Origin: Incurvaria masculella
Taxonomy: Eukaryota; Arthropoda; Insecta; Lepidoptera; Incurvariidae
Length of the DNA: 64,000 bases
Reading direction: 5' to 3'
Assembly: GCA_946894095.1 (NCBI GenBank)
Contig: OX335651.1
Span: 18,622,501 to 18,686,500 of the forward strand
Position numbers and translations under genes: made by a program. Shown piece after piece: positions 30,082-41,574 of the stretch. The notes below the pieces were generated by a model. It worked only from the letters and a program-made list of their open reading frames with translations, was not told the origin of the DNA and made no database searches. Position 1 is the first letter of the stretch. Every line of letters starts with the position of its first letter.

Positions 30082-30723
30082 GGGGGAACGGCATAACGTA
30101 TAATATGCAGATCGTATAATGTCATATTTTAACAAAATTTTAAAACCATGCACGACGTATAATCGGCAGATCGTATAATCTTATACGTAGTGCATGAAGA
30201 AGTCCAAAAAATTAAATTACTTATTTCTCCATGCATAACGTATATTAGTCACAACGTATAATGTTATGATCTTTATTTAACAAAAAAAGAAAACAATGCA
30301 TATCATATAATCCTAAAATATTTCATACGATAAGCGCCCTTATCGATATAAGATTAAAGATTATACTCGCACGCGACTTTTCGACCGTCTCAATTAGCGT
30401 TGTAGCAAATTGTTACTCTTCAACAGATATCGATTCGTAGCAATTTCAGCCTTAAATGTATCGTTGTTAGGGCGCTTTACGCAGTGCTTCTTGGCATATT
30501 ATACGTTCTGCATGGTTTTCTTTTTTTGTGAATTCATGTTAGGAATATTATACGTTGTGACTATTATACGTTCTGCATGATGCAAAGAGTTTATTTTATT
30601 TTTAAACTCATGCACAACGTATAACATTATACGTTGTGAATATTATACGATATGCATGGTTTTAATTTTTTGGAAAAAAATACTATTATACGTTGTGAAT
30701 ATTATACGTAGTGAATACGACTC
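30082..30723 (+). mobile_element. M8 non-autonomous DNA transposon, copy C (in a SINE tail)
   Basis: 642 bp, nearly identical to copy B including the inner palindrome CGATAAGCGCCCTTATCG. It splits the ST SINE between its body and its A-rich end. Confidence 0.9.
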
Positions 30724-30731
30724 TTAGACAT

Positions 30732-30757
30732 TAATGTTAGGTTGCAAAAAAAAATTA
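30732..30757 (+). repeat. 3' end of the ST SINE displaced by M8 copy C
   Basis: TAATGTTAGGTTGCAAAAAA corresponds to the CCATGT..GGTTGCA-type end and A tail of ST copies. Confidence 0.6.
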
Positions 30758-30880
30758 AGTGAAATCCAAGCTAAAAAGGGGTAAAATCTATTTTAAACAA
30801 TATGACAGCTCTTCAGCGGACAGTTTGACCACGATGATAGCGTTTAAGTGACGAAAAACGGTAAGTTTTTCTATAGACTA

Positions 30881-31430
30881 GGAGGTCGCGACCAAAATGG
30901 TAACGATAACGTAAATGGCTGAAACTGGGTTCACGGGATAAAGACCAAGCCTCTGAATCTAAATGTGTCAATCTGCCTGTTTCTAGTGGTTGCGTTACGT
31001 AGATAAGGCGACTGAAAAAGTAGTTATGGTGACAAAAAATATGCATGATAATGTAAATGGATGCAAATGACGAAGCATGAAAGCATTAGTACAGACTTGC
31101 TTAGCAATACAAAAACTGAACAAATCTTTGGTTGCATTTCTTAGTTATAGGCGATTTAGGTTACAGATATAGCTTTAGTTATTTTTAAGTATTTAATAAA
31201 AAAAATCGACTGGTTATTGTTGTATAATTAATAGGTATCAATGTTTTCAGACAATCAGTATATTTATCAGCAGGTACATACCAGCATCTATTTTATATAG
31301 CCATTCTAGATAACGCAACCACTTGGCGCAGGCAGACCGACATATTTAGCATCAGAGGGTTGGTGTCTAACATGTGAACCCAGATTCAGCCATTTACATT
31401 ATCGTGACCAAAAATGTCGTGACCTCCAGG
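30881..31430. repeat. ML long-TIR MITE, copy 2 (complete)
   Basis: Left GGAGGTCGCGACCAAAATGG pairs with right AAAAATGTCGTGACCTCC. The arms run about 115 bp each through GTAAATGGCTGAA/TTCAGCCATTTAC and CAATCTGCCTG/CAGGCAGACCG. 550 bp, non-coding. Both copies have TAGACTA just before the left GGAGG, so the true end may lie a few bases further out. Confidence 0.7.
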
Positions 31431-31703
31431 AGTACTACGAATTGACTGATTTCGTCATCTGTTTACCAATCAGGTAATTAACGTATTTTAAGCCCACAGA
31501 CAAACAAACGCTAGGCTTTGATTTTACAAGAGTTAGTTCATTCATAGAACCGTTAACATGAAGTTGATGGATTAGCCATTTTTTTTAACATTTGATATAC
31601 CCCCGTTTTCACCAACTCCAGTTACCTAAAATCCGATAAGTAACTTTCTGTTACGTTGAATATTTACATGGTGTAACCGAAAGGTAACTTTGGGATTTTT
31701 GTA

Positions 31704-31711
31704 GCTGGAGG
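31704..31711. repeat. 8-bp target-site duplication of M8 copy D (left)
   Basis: GCTGGAGG, repeated exactly at 32309-32316. Confidence 0.85.
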
Positions 31712-32308
31712 GGGGGAACGGCAGAACGTCTAATATGCAGATTGTATAATGTCATATTTTAACAAAATTTTAAAACCATGCACAACGTATAATCGGCAGA
31801 TCGTATAATTTTATACGTAGTGCATGAAGAAGTTTAAAAAATAAAATTACTTATTTCTCCATGCATAACGTATAATAGTCACAACGTATAATATTATGAT
31901 CTTTATTTAACAAAAAAGAAAACCATGCATATCATATAATCCAAAAACTTTTCATACGATAAGCGCCCTTATATATATAATTTTAAAGCATATACTCGCA
32001 CGTGACGTTTCGACCGTCTCAATTAGCGTAAGGTGGCCTTTCGAAATTGTAGCAAATATCGATTCGTAGCAATATCAGCCTTAAATGTATCGTTATTAGG
32101 GCGCTTTATGCAGTGCTTCTTGGCATATTATACGTTGTGACTATTATACGTTCTGCATGATGCAAAGAGTTGATTTTATTTTTAAACTTTATTCATGCAC
32201 AACGTATAACATTATACGTTGTGAATATTATACGATATGCATGGTTTTAATTTTTTGGAAAAAAATACTATTATACGTTGTGAATATTATACGTAGTGAA
32301 TACGACTC
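31712..32308 (+). mobile_element. M8 non-autonomous DNA transposon, copy D
   Basis: 597 bp from GGGGGAACGGCAGAACGTC to GTGAATACGACTC. It keeps the middle segment, though the CGATAAGCGCCCTTAT palindrome is changed at its right side. Exact 8-bp duplication GCTGGAGG. Confidence 0.9.
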
Positions 32309-32401
32309 GCTGGAGGTGGTGGAAACAGGCTATAGGTTCGTTGAAAAACCAGCGTAATAAATGCATAGATATTATGTCTCCCTTTAAGGAAGATCTACTT
32401 T

Positions 32402-32769
32402 TGTCAGCCTCAGTGGCCCAGTGGCGCGACACTTCGGCGATCGCTCTCCGAAGTTAAGCAACGCTGGGTCCGGTCTGGTCTTGGATGGGTGACCATTAGA
32501 CCGTTGAGAGAGGCTGGCCGTGGTTCGGATTGCACGTTAACCTTACTTACTAGGTGGTAGGGTTAATCCCGCCCGGGTTGGTACCATCGCATTGAATGAA
32601 CGATGGTCGAAGCGGCAATGAAAACTGTCCGTGCTTTCCATCCAGTTCAATGTAGCCGTGCAATATAAGGAAGATCCTGGCATGGCACCTAGTTCCCATG
32701 TGGTGTGTTGGGCTAATACCATGACAGAAGGTGTGGTATTAGCCATCATGTACAGTCACATAAAAAAAA
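32402..32769 (+). repeat. S5 SINE, copy 5
   Basis: Full head (GTCAGCCTCAGTGGCCCAG, CCGAAGTTAAGCAACGCTGG, GGATGGGTGACC), body and A tail at about 32761-32769. A small deletion removes the CTGTAGGTCCCC block after the B-box-like motif. Confidence 0.87.
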
Positions 32770-33196
32770 CCTATCCAAAGAAGGTTAAGACAATTTTGTG
32801 TTCAGCAACATATCAAAAGCTATGCTACTGCCAAGCACGGCCCAAATGAACATTTCATACTCGAATGTCTTCCTTGGAAAAGATCGCAAGGTATATCTTT
32901 TCTTTTCTCATCAGAAAAGGGACGTGAAATTCTTTTCGAAAGAATCCAACCGCTGCTCGATCATCAAAGTCTCCACTGATCCGAACAATCGAACCTTTAA
33001 ATTGTCGCAGACATAATGAGATTCCACGAACGAAGTTGATCGTTGTAAACCAATTTAACTTATGTCTACTTGACCTGTTTGTTTACTTTCAAGACTGGGA
33101 CCGTATTATCTTGTAATTAAAGGTGTCATTGTGCTAAGGGTACTTCGAGAAATAACAGCGTTTTAAGTTTTTAAATTTACGCCCTCGCTGCACATA
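32770..33196. other. unassigned stretch
   Basis: A 72-codon plus frame (32798-33016) has no recognisable domain. Nothing else supported. Confidence 0.3.
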
Positions 33197-33428
33197 ATGT
33201 CGGTTGACACCTTACGGTCCGGTGTGTTATATCGGATTTGGCTGACATGTTTCACCCCCTGTGCCGTGGGCTTCTTCAGATCTGGCTGTCTTGGGGCAAC
33301 GTTCAACAACTCGGTCTGTCAAACGTCAAAAGACCGAGCTGTTGAACGTTCCAGGACAGCCCGCGACGCAGCGGGCGAAATATGTCTGTGCGTCTGTAAA
33401 TCCGATACGGCACGCCAAACAACCTAAG
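33197..33428. repeat. GC-rich inverted-repeat segment with a strong hairpin
   Basis: AACGTTCAACAACTCGGTCT (about 33299-33318) pairs with AGACCGAGCTGTTGAACGTT (about 33332-33351). The stem extends outward through GGCTGTC (33284) and GACAGCC (33355). The outer parts ATATCGGATTTGGC and AAATCCGATACGG are also complementary. Possibly a MITE related in its outer motif to 58370-58410 (GGCAAATCGGGCTTCGCCGAC ends). No gene. Confidence 0.5.
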
Positions 33429-33629
33429 TGTTACCACATGTAAGACAAAATCCGGTAGAAAGTCTAAGTGTTAACCGCTTGTCATAATCCAGTAGAAAGT
33501 ACTTTTGTAATGGCGTCAGTGGGAATCTGATACAAGCTAATCTCTATGTCGTAGAGAAAGGAACTCAAATACTGAAAACTATAGATTCACAACATACAAA
33601 TTATGAAACGCTATGTAGAGAAAAACCCG

Positions 33630-33886
33630 GCCCAGGGCGAGTCGGACTCGCACACGAAGGGTTCCGTACCATAGTACAAGATTTAACATTTATTATTATT
33701 TTTTAGTTTTACCTATTTGTTGTTATAGCGGCAAAATAAATACACACTCTGTGAAAATTTTAGCTTCCTTCCTATTACGGTTAATGAGATACAGCCCTGT
33801 GACAGACGGACGGACGGACGGACGAACAGCGGAGGCTTAGTAATAGGGTTGCGTTGGCACCTTTTGGGTACGGAACCCTAAAAAGT
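33630..33886 (+). repeat. MP repeat, copy 4 (complete)
   Basis: AAACCCGGCCCAGGGCGAGTC, ACGAAGGGTTCCGTACC, GTTGTTATAGCGGCAAAATA, GAGATACAGCCCTGTGACAG, an ACGG/GGAC tandem array (about 33804-33826) and GGGTACGGAACCCTAAAA. The terminal GGGTTCCGTACC and GGTACGGAACCC are perfect inverted complements here. Confidence 0.78.
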
Positions 33887-34104
33887 TATTATAAACTCGT
33901 AACCTTGCTAGAAATGCTTACTCCTTTGGAGTTTTCAAATGAGACCAACCAAAAATGCCACAAAAGGGACTGATTTCATTTGAAAACGTAAGAAACGAGG
34001 CGACCTAATCGTTCATTCCCTTTATTCACCCCCATCAGGTGTATTTACACTCCCGGATCTTCATTCGATTACCGCGGACGAAGAACCGACGGAAAACTAG
34101 ATTT

Positions 34105-34386
34105 ATACATAAGGGTTACGTACCATCGTACAAGTTTTAACGCAAAAATCACGTTTTTTGTATGGGGAGGCCCGCTCTAATTTGTATTATTTTTAATTTT
34201 ACCTATTTGTTGTTATAGCGGCAAAAAAAGACGGAAAATTTCAGCTGCTTACCTATATTAGGGTCTATGAGATGCAGCCCTGTGACAGACGGACGCACGG
34301 ATGGACGTTCGGACGGGCTGCGGACGTACTGCGGAGGCTTAGTAATAGGGTTCCGTTGACACCCTTTGGGTACGAAACCCTAAAAA
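34105..34386 (+). repeat. MP repeat, copy 5 (left end diverged)
   Basis: AAGGGTTACGTACCATCGTAC, a TATAGCGGCAAAAA block, GAGATGCAGCCCTGTGACAG, a degenerate GGAC array and GGGTACGAAACCCTAAAAA. It lies about 220 bp after copy 4 in the same orientation. Confidence 0.7.
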
Positions 34387-35867
34387 TCTACTTAGAACAA
34401 AAAAATAAACACAATGATAAATAGGTAAGTTACATAACCAAAATGATCTTTACATAGTGTTAAATCAGAGCAGTGTATATAGGCGCAAAGTGGTAGGCTT
34501 AACCACTTTCGAACTTATTTGACCTCGGTCACAATGAGCGGACTAGGCTCAAAATTGAATGGCTTATTTATTCCCGATATTTACACTCGATCTACCCGAG
34601 ACAATTAATAACGACATGTTTGAAAAATGTTACGGCTTTTCACGCGGCAGGTAGAGATATTCTCCGATAACGATTATTTATAACGAATTATCGCCAATGA
34701 GTTAGGAACCAAACGAAACAAAATAGTTCAGAGATTATAATCGATTTGCTAGTTTTAAGCTTTATAATCAACCCAAGTTCACGCTTGTAATCACTGACTT
34801 GACACGGCACGTACTGACGGATTAACCTGCTAGCTTACCCTCATTATCGTAACATAAACTGGCGTGATGCTATGTAAGCATTTTGTGTCGCCTCTCGCGT
34901 GATATGGCTTCCTAATTTGCTAAGAAAAATACCGTTATATGCTATTTACACGCGCGAAAATACCATTAGACTACGAAAAGGAACATACTTGGTAATTTTA
35001 ATAGCATTATATAAATAATAATTCAGTGGTTTTATTTGTGGCAGCCTAAAAGGAGGTTATACTAAAAAAACTTGATTTGATATACTGTATGTATATAGTG
35101 CTGAATCAGATTCTTGCAGCTATACACAAACAGCGGGTTAAGTATATGATAATAAAGTCGACATTGGTAATGTGAGAAATGAGACAGATACATTCTACCA
35201 TTTCAGTAAGAAAATAAATGCATGGATTCCCGAAATTAGCGTCGTCTAGTTTACTGGAAGGATATTTCGGTCACGTTATAGTAATGTTAAATAGGATAAT
35301 TCAATGAGCCATCTTACAAAATATCGATTAGACATCCGACTGCAACAACGCGTCTGGGCTTCGAATCCTGCTTCCGACGAATGTCCTGACCCAATTGTTT
35401 TATGATTATTTTGACAATCTGATTACAATTCAAGTAGATCAAGATATCTCAAACGAATGAGATAATAATAATGTCTTATCCATTAAATTATACATATTGA
35501 TAACCTGTGGTCGGTCAACTAACGAACATGATCCAAAGGTCACAGTCACAAGTCTTATCTGTCAGTCTGAACATTTTTCAAAACTCTTTGATAATGTTTC
35601 CGCAACTAGATGTCGCTGTTTAGTTTTTGATGAGTGTGAAAACGGCGATGTTCTTAGCATTCAACACAAACACCAAACATCAGAAGTTACATGAGTTTCA
35701 ATCCGGGTCAAATACGGGGCGCTGCCTTAATGGCGTGTAACCAAAAACTTCCACTTCCAGTTCGTTCGCTGATGCCACAGATTTGCGAATAGGCTAGAGG
35801 TCCCTATCCTCTCGTTGCACTAACGCGCACATTCACACTTCACACTTCTAGGCTATTTCATTTCATT
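34387..35867. other. unassigned stretch
   Basis: AT-rich. GGCTTCGAATCC at about 35359 is B-box-like without a matching A-box. No gene or family recognised. Confidence 0.3.
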
Positions 35868-36100
35868 TATTTATTCAACTTCTGGTAGTCACACTACACT
35901 AAGTCATGATTGATCCGCGGATTCTATCAACTCAGTGAAGAAGAACCCGCAAATAATATTCACTGGTCTATAAATAATGTTTTTTTTTGTCTTTTTTTCG
36001 TCCACATAAATGATAAAACATAATTATGATTTCATACCTAAATGCTACTGCCAAACTTATATTGGTAGAACGGTCTAAGGCAAAGAACTAAGAGCTACGA
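35868..36100 (-). repeat. LINE 3'-UTR-like repeat, copy 2
   Basis: TTCATTTATTTATTCAACTTC at the low-coordinate end, TGGTAGTCACACTACACTAAG, ATCCGCGGATTC and AAATGCTACTGCC match 11705-12300 and 58985-59215. The A-rich run is at the 3' end on the minus strand. Confidence 0.5.
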
Positions 36101-38004
36101 GGAAACAACAACCCACAATGTGAAAAGTCTTAAATTATAAATAAATTACTTAACCTAATAACCTTCCAATAAGCCACTACTTCGTCATTTTAGGCGAAAA
36201 CGTCTATTTTTGCAACGACAAATTACTAACGTCGCGATGACGACGTGCGTGCGCTCGATATGCCATCGAGCGATCGGAGCACCAAAGATCGGGTTTAATA
36301 GATAAGTGCATTTGTTGTTGTTATTTTTAATTAATTAATATTTTTTTTGAGTATCTTATTTCCAAATCATTGGATTATTAATAACACATGGTTTTAGTTA
36401 AAACTTTGATTTCTAATTGTGTCAAGCGGAAGCGGACACTCTGACGATTATTTACCCATGATCCTTCTCTTTCGTGCAGCATTTTGATATTAGAGATAGA
36501 AGTGGTTTAATCTTTGAGTTCTATTGGCTCTGATATGATATGACGAACATATTTATTTTTTAGTGGCATCTTCCCAACAAGGACACTTTTTCTAGTTTCA
36601 TTTATATGAACTTAATCTATGATTTTCTGTGGTACTAAAAAGGTTATGATACCGATAGAATTTTGTGTAAATTGATTTAAAATAATTGGATTCATTATAT
36701 TCTAATACCTGATATTCAAATCGGCAACGCTATTCATACGCATGAAGAATGGTCATTCTTGAGGTCATCATTCAGAATGTCCTTAAATATAAAACGGCCA
36801 CGACCGCACGGTAATGTAGCGACAGGATATGCAGTTCTAGCATATATCCGATTCTGTGGCTAATACATTATCCCATCAGACTTCGCATCGAACTTTCACT
36901 CCTTGTCTCCTGTTTGGCAGGAAACTTTTCTCACCATAATCTATTTATGAAGTCACTTCATATGTACGCTCGTTTCGTGGTCGTATTTTCTGATACGTAC
37001 ATTATTATGTCCGTATTTCCCTCTAAGATCTATTAGCTATCTATACGCAGTTTTTTTCGATGCAAATTCCAATAGAAACCACAACGATTTTTAATTTGTT
37101 GTATTATTTTTATTTCCTGTTGTACACAACGACTTGACAATTCGTACCGGCCATTAAGTGTCGACTCTTTTGAAATAACGGACAAATCCTTCAACGTAAC
37201 GAGGTCCGTGTGGGTCCTCGTAAGAATTGATTCCTGGAAGGAGCAGCCTGCAAACTGTTTTTTATACCGTAATATTAAAAGGGATCCACTCTTGCTCGTG
37301 GAAAACCAATGTATTACAGACGCATTGAGATTTTCATTCGAATACCTTTTTCTTTATAAAACCTTTTAGTAGAAAAAATCTGCCCCACTTTGTCAAGTGA
37401 GTTCACAAAATAGATCCAAATAATTGTAGATTAATTTGTTTTCTAAAGAGGACACCATATTTTAATCTATGCAGTACTAATCCTTAATGAAAATTTGTAA
37501 GAAAACAAATCTTATCCTGGAGAAGGAAATACGCTACATTTTGTTTAAAAAAGTCTTAAAGGGGGAGAAAGAAGGGTTGAAAATTTGTAATGGCAACACA
37601 TAATTCCTCAAATTATGGATATGAAAACTACTGATAAGAAATATTTTGGTAATACTAGTGAACCAAGTTATTGTAGCAATATTTGACTTGATTCGACATG
37701 TGAATGACATGACAATGAATTTAGACCCCTTAAGTTGCGGACAAAAAAAAGGGTGATTTCGCTAATTTGCCCACAGAAATATTCCGATTTCTGTGAATTT
37801 GCCAGAGGAGTGACCAGTAGGATGAAATGCTTCGACTATTTATTTTCTATTCTGATTCTAATCATAGCTTGTAAGTAACATAACGTGACGCTTAGTTACC
37901 AGAGGGGTGAGCAGTGGTGGTTCAATTCATATAACTTGCGAACCACTCACTCGATTTATTGCTGATTTTAGTCCGGATTCCAAATGGCGGACCATTTTCT
38001 ATAT
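36101..38004. other. unassigned stretch, the longest without a recognised repeat
   Basis: 1.9 kb of AT-rich DNA. I found no open frame over about 60 codons, no SINE or MITE block and no splice-bounded exon I could defend. It may be unique intergenic or intronic DNA. Confidence 0.35.
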
Positions 38005-38203
38005 TTAGTCTGGCTGTGGTTCGTATTCTACTTAAAACTTTAGGTCCCCTTGCTTACTTGCTAGGGGGTAGGGTTAATCCCGCCTGGGTTGGTAAATACA
38101 TACCATTTCATTGAAGGAAAGATGGCCGAAGTGACAATGAAAATTGTTAGTGTTTTTCATCCATTTCAAGGTAGCAGTGTCAGCGTAGATAGGTCCTGAG
38201 AGC
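38005..38203 (+). repeat. degenerate S5/ST SINE body
   Basis: GTCTGGCTGTGGTTCGTATTC, TAGGTCCCCTTGCTTACTTG, GGGTTAATCCCGCCTGGGTT and AAAGATGGCCGAAGTGACAA. The head is missing and divergence is high, so this is one of the older copies. Confidence 0.6.
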
Positions 38204-38265
38204 ACATGTTAAAATACATTTGAAAAAATTGACAAACATTTGTACAATGAACGATTTCATATACA

Positions 38266-38490
38266 GTTCTTCTACTGATAGTATAAATCGTAATGTTTGC
38301 ATGTTTCTCACACGCCCAATATCGGCTGAACCCATTTTGCTTAAATTTGGTAGATAGCTACATTTTGGTAGACCAGTACTTCTAGACCAGCACTTTGGGC
38401 TACTTTTAATCCATTAAACAATTCAGCGCGACATCGGTTCAAAACAATATTTACCATAGCGAAGCCGGATACCTCAGCAAGTGCAATAAA
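38266..38490 (+). repeat. degenerate copy of the CGCTGAACC-type repeat
   Basis: GGCTGAACCCATTTTGCTTAA, CAATTCAGCGCGACATCGG, AAAACAATATT and GCCGGATACCTCAGCAAGTG follow the order seen at 28105-28316 and 45535-45790. Confidence 0.4.
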
Positions 38491-38574
38491 AAATCAAATT
38501 CGATCTTTATGGATATCGTTTAACTTACACAATTATTCGGAACCAATTAGGTCCCCTAACATAGTAAGTCTTAA

Positions 38575-38790
38575 TAGAGTCGTTATCCTATCAAGTCCCC
38601 CAGACTTCGGGTAATAACTGTTTACATGTATTTAATATTTTACTATGTTTTGTCATTTTGGATTCTAAAATATATTGTCAACATTTACGTCCATAGGTTT
38701 AATTTATTTTAATGTAAAAATAAACGAACGTATAAATCTGACAACTTTTAGGGGTAGGAAATCGTTAGGGCCTGGAATACGAAACTTTTG
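38575..38790 (+). repeat. U1 interspersed repeat, partial copy
   Basis: ATAGAGTCGTTATCCTATCAA, TACTATGTTTTGTCATTTTG and TCTGACAACTTTTAGGGGTAG match 26985-27280 in order. Confidence 0.5.
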
Positions 38791-39619
38791 GTGTGAAAAC
38801 TTTCTGTATTATGCATGGGGACATGACTTGATTTTCAGCGCAACGAGAAACATAAATACCTGAATAAGCGCTTATATTTTTTTACAAATAAATCCAATAT
38901 GGACGCATAAACGCCAATAAAAGAAAAAAAAAGAAGAAAAAGTGAGTCGGTACTGACGATTTCCGAGTACGTGGATAGTTTACCGTCTACGACTTTCAGG
39001 AAAAGCGCGCCCCTAACCATCGTAGACCCGGGTATTGTGTCTACATGTTTCGAGGCAATCAGAACACGATTAGTCAAACACAGTATAAAAAAAACCAGTA
39101 GAAAAACTTCTAACAACGTTTATGGTTCAATATATTTTAATTACTTGGATTTTGCTGAACAACCTGAACCTGAAGACTACCCCTGTTGCAAGTATTGAAT
39201 TTTGAATAGAATTAAACGCTGTGTTTAAAAAAAAACTCATTTATTTGCAAATAGTTACAACCGAAACTGATCAGATTTCTAATTCCTGCTCTCTACTTAC
39301 ATCGTCAAAAATTACTGCATTATTACATTATGACATCAAATATCATATAATTATGTTTTAATAAGTCATGTTTAAATGTGCTAAAACTTATAATTTGTGT
39401 AGATATTTTGTAAAAAAGATGTACGAAGGTCTTTTTCAAGACATGTTCATACGTGTTTGCTTATTTGAATTCAGATTGGATAGGTGATTTTTGTGAAACT
39501 TCAACAAAAATAGAGAGTAGGTATAGACAGCGAAATAACGTGCACTACTTATCAAACATCTCATTTTAGGATAAACCAGTTGACTTCTGGCTACGTTTTT
39601 TTTTTAGGAACGGAACCAT
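38791..39619. other. unassigned stretch
   Basis: Overlapping 93- and 75-codon frames on opposite strands (38835-39198) cover a GC-richer patch at 38960-39040. Neither has a recognisable domain. Confidence 0.3.
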
Positions 39620-39990
39620 ACCGTTAGACTTTAAATTTTTCTTAATGTTAGGTGTGGCATATGGCTTACGCCAGGACCTGACATCGCCCGACGACGCCCA
39701 TGAGCCATCTCATGAAGGACCCCAGGTTGTACTTTGGGGGAAATACCTTGGAAGGGAGTTCGTTCCATAGGTTACCGAACTTTAAGAAATAGGACCTAGA
39801 GAATCGGTTTCTTCTGATTTTTTCATGTGGATAGTGAACGGGTGCATTTCCTGCCTGTTTCGCGTTGTGCGATGGTAGAAAGGAGACGGAGGGACAGCGT
39901 TATGCAGCTCCAAAGAGCATTATCCAAGGAAGATGACAGAACACACGGAGAGGCCTTACATCCCTTGGTAATTAGAGGGTTCATAAGAAC
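39620..39990 (-). pseudogene. LINE ORF2 C-terminus remnant (minus strand)
   Basis: Minus strand, two frames: a piece with PPSPFYHRTTRNRQEMHPF, then a frame change and FGNLWNELPSKVFPP followed by KYNLGSFMRWLMG and a stop at about 39658. The order HRxTR, HPF, LWN(E)LP, VFP, YNLGxF is the usual end of Jockey/CR1-group ORF2 proteins. An A-rich end (poly-T on the plus strand, about 39598-39606) follows the UTR-like part. The 11705-12600 remnant is a relative in its coding part but has a different 3' end. Confidence 0.65.
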
Positions 39991-40358
39991 GGCCCGTAAG
40001 CTATACTCCCCATACAAACGTAGTTTACTGATCATTTGGAAACCGCTATATTCTAATTGAATTGATATTTAATATCTTATATCAGGTAACAAATATCTGT
40101 GTCTGCATGCTTTTGTTTTTTTTTGAAAAATGCAATCCGAATGAAATTAAAGCAAAAAGAAAATACTCATACGAATTTAGTTTTCTCTGTGGTTTGACCC
40201 AGAATACATTTACCGAAAAAACAAAAGCATGCAGACACAGATATTTATTGCCTGATATTAGATATCAAATATCAAGTAAGTTGGAACAGTGGTTTTCAAA
40301 TTATTAGTAAACTACGTCTGTACGGGAGGCGAAATTTTCTGATGCTTACGGGGCGACC
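39991..40358. repeat. MT2 fold-back MITE, copy 2
   Basis: GGCCCGTAAGCTATACTCCCC on the left and TTTTCTGATGCTTACGGGGCGACC on the right, followed by TTAA (40359-40362). The left TTAA is lost. Arms over 120 bp contain CATACAAACGTAGTTTACTG and its complement AGTAAACTACGTCTGTACGG. Inner loop about 60 bp. Confidence 0.72.
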
Positions 40359-40362
40359 TTAA

Positions 40363-40854
40363 TTCAGGGATACCTCGGGGTCGTTGCCTAGACGCACGGC
40401 CCAACGCTCTATCACAGTTTAGATTATGTTAACTTATTTACTTACTGTTACCAAGATGTTCTACTGTGTAAAAGAACAATGAGGTCTCTTTGTAGGCTTG
40501 TATGTATATCTGTATGTAGGCCGATGGGCCCTGAGGACACCGACTTCGCCAAGCCATAATCAATAAATGTTACTTCCGATTATAAATTAAAATAGAGGTT
40601 ATCTAAGTTATAAATCATAAAAACTTTGGTAGACCATTTACCAAATGTTAGTAATTTTTTTCCTGTTTTCCGATAACAATCTTGGTGATTAAAACCCATT
40701 ATTGGTTATAATTTTTAGTTATCATTATCGTAGTTATCCTTTCAATCATTAAAAAATAATTAAAAATAAATATTTCAATCTAAATAATGACAACGCAGCC
40801 GACCTAGCTAGCTTGAAGTATCTGCCTTTTTTATCCCCGACGCAAACATAATGG
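40363..40854. other. unassigned stretch
   Basis: No recognised content. Confidence 0.3.
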
Positions 40855-41030
40855 TGTTATGGATATACTTTTTTCATCTAATGCTGATTTGCTTAATTAA
40901 CGTATTAAGGCCCTTTCTTAGCAGCTTGCAATCAATAGCAGTACAATATAATCAGCACTTTAGTAATAAACACCCTTTAAGTGTCGATTAAAATAGATCA
41001 ACACTTGGTTAAAACCAGGCTAAATGTCGT
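40855..41030. repeat. MQ element, uninterrupted copy (empty site for MT1)
   Basis: AATGCTGATTTGCTTAATTAA, GCAGCTTGCAATCAATAGCAG, AATCAGCACTTTAGTAATAAA, CACCCTTTAAGTGTCGATTA and ATCAACACTTGGTTAAAACCA. The same blocks at 48190-48892 are split at the TTAA (here 40977-40980) by an MT1 copy. A third copy is at 60580-60722. The two ends are weak inverted complements. Confidence 0.65.
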
Positions 41031-41574
41031 TAGCGGGATTTTTCACCTGTGATTGTCGTGCACAAGTGTTAGCGAGACACGCGAAAACATTTACGAAAGA
41101 AAATTATAATTAACTAAATATTTTTGAATTGTAAATTAGTTTGGCACCTATTTGTAAGTAAATCAAGTAATGTCAATAACTTTTTAGTTCGAATTAATAT
41201 TCCTTCTGTTTAAATTGACGTAAGGTCGGTATTGTAGAAGAGACCCAAAATCTGACCGAACCAACCTTCCGCCAAATTCGATACAATATCAAGATATACG
41301 CACCGGAAGTACAACAAACAATGACTACCCAGTGTCGATTCTGAAAGGGTAAAGGTTGAAAACCCATCCTCAATATACCTTTGTTGCTTCAGAACAAAGG
41401 CAATTATATTATGTACCACTTAAGGGTGCCCCGACCCGTACAAAGTTTTTTGTGCACAGAATACCAAAAGTTATGAACTTTGTGGCACTAATTGTGAATA
41501 TTAAGCATAGTCGCATTTACTAAAACATTATGACTACAATCTTGACCGGGTACCTAACACGGTACCACCAATTT
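41031..41574. other. unassigned stretch
   Basis: AT-rich. A 69-codon minus frame (41210-41419) has no recognised domain. Confidence 0.3.

Larger units (their letters stand above)
31600..32330. repeat. small TA-flanked MITE interrupted by M8 copy D
   Basis: TATA (31596-31599), then CCCCCGTTTTCACCAACTCC at the left; GGAGGTGGTGGAAACAGGC then TATA (32331-32334) at the right. The two are inverted complements with few differences. Without M8 copy D it would be about 125 bp. TA flanks suggest a Tc1/mariner-mobilised MITE. Confidence 0.65.
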
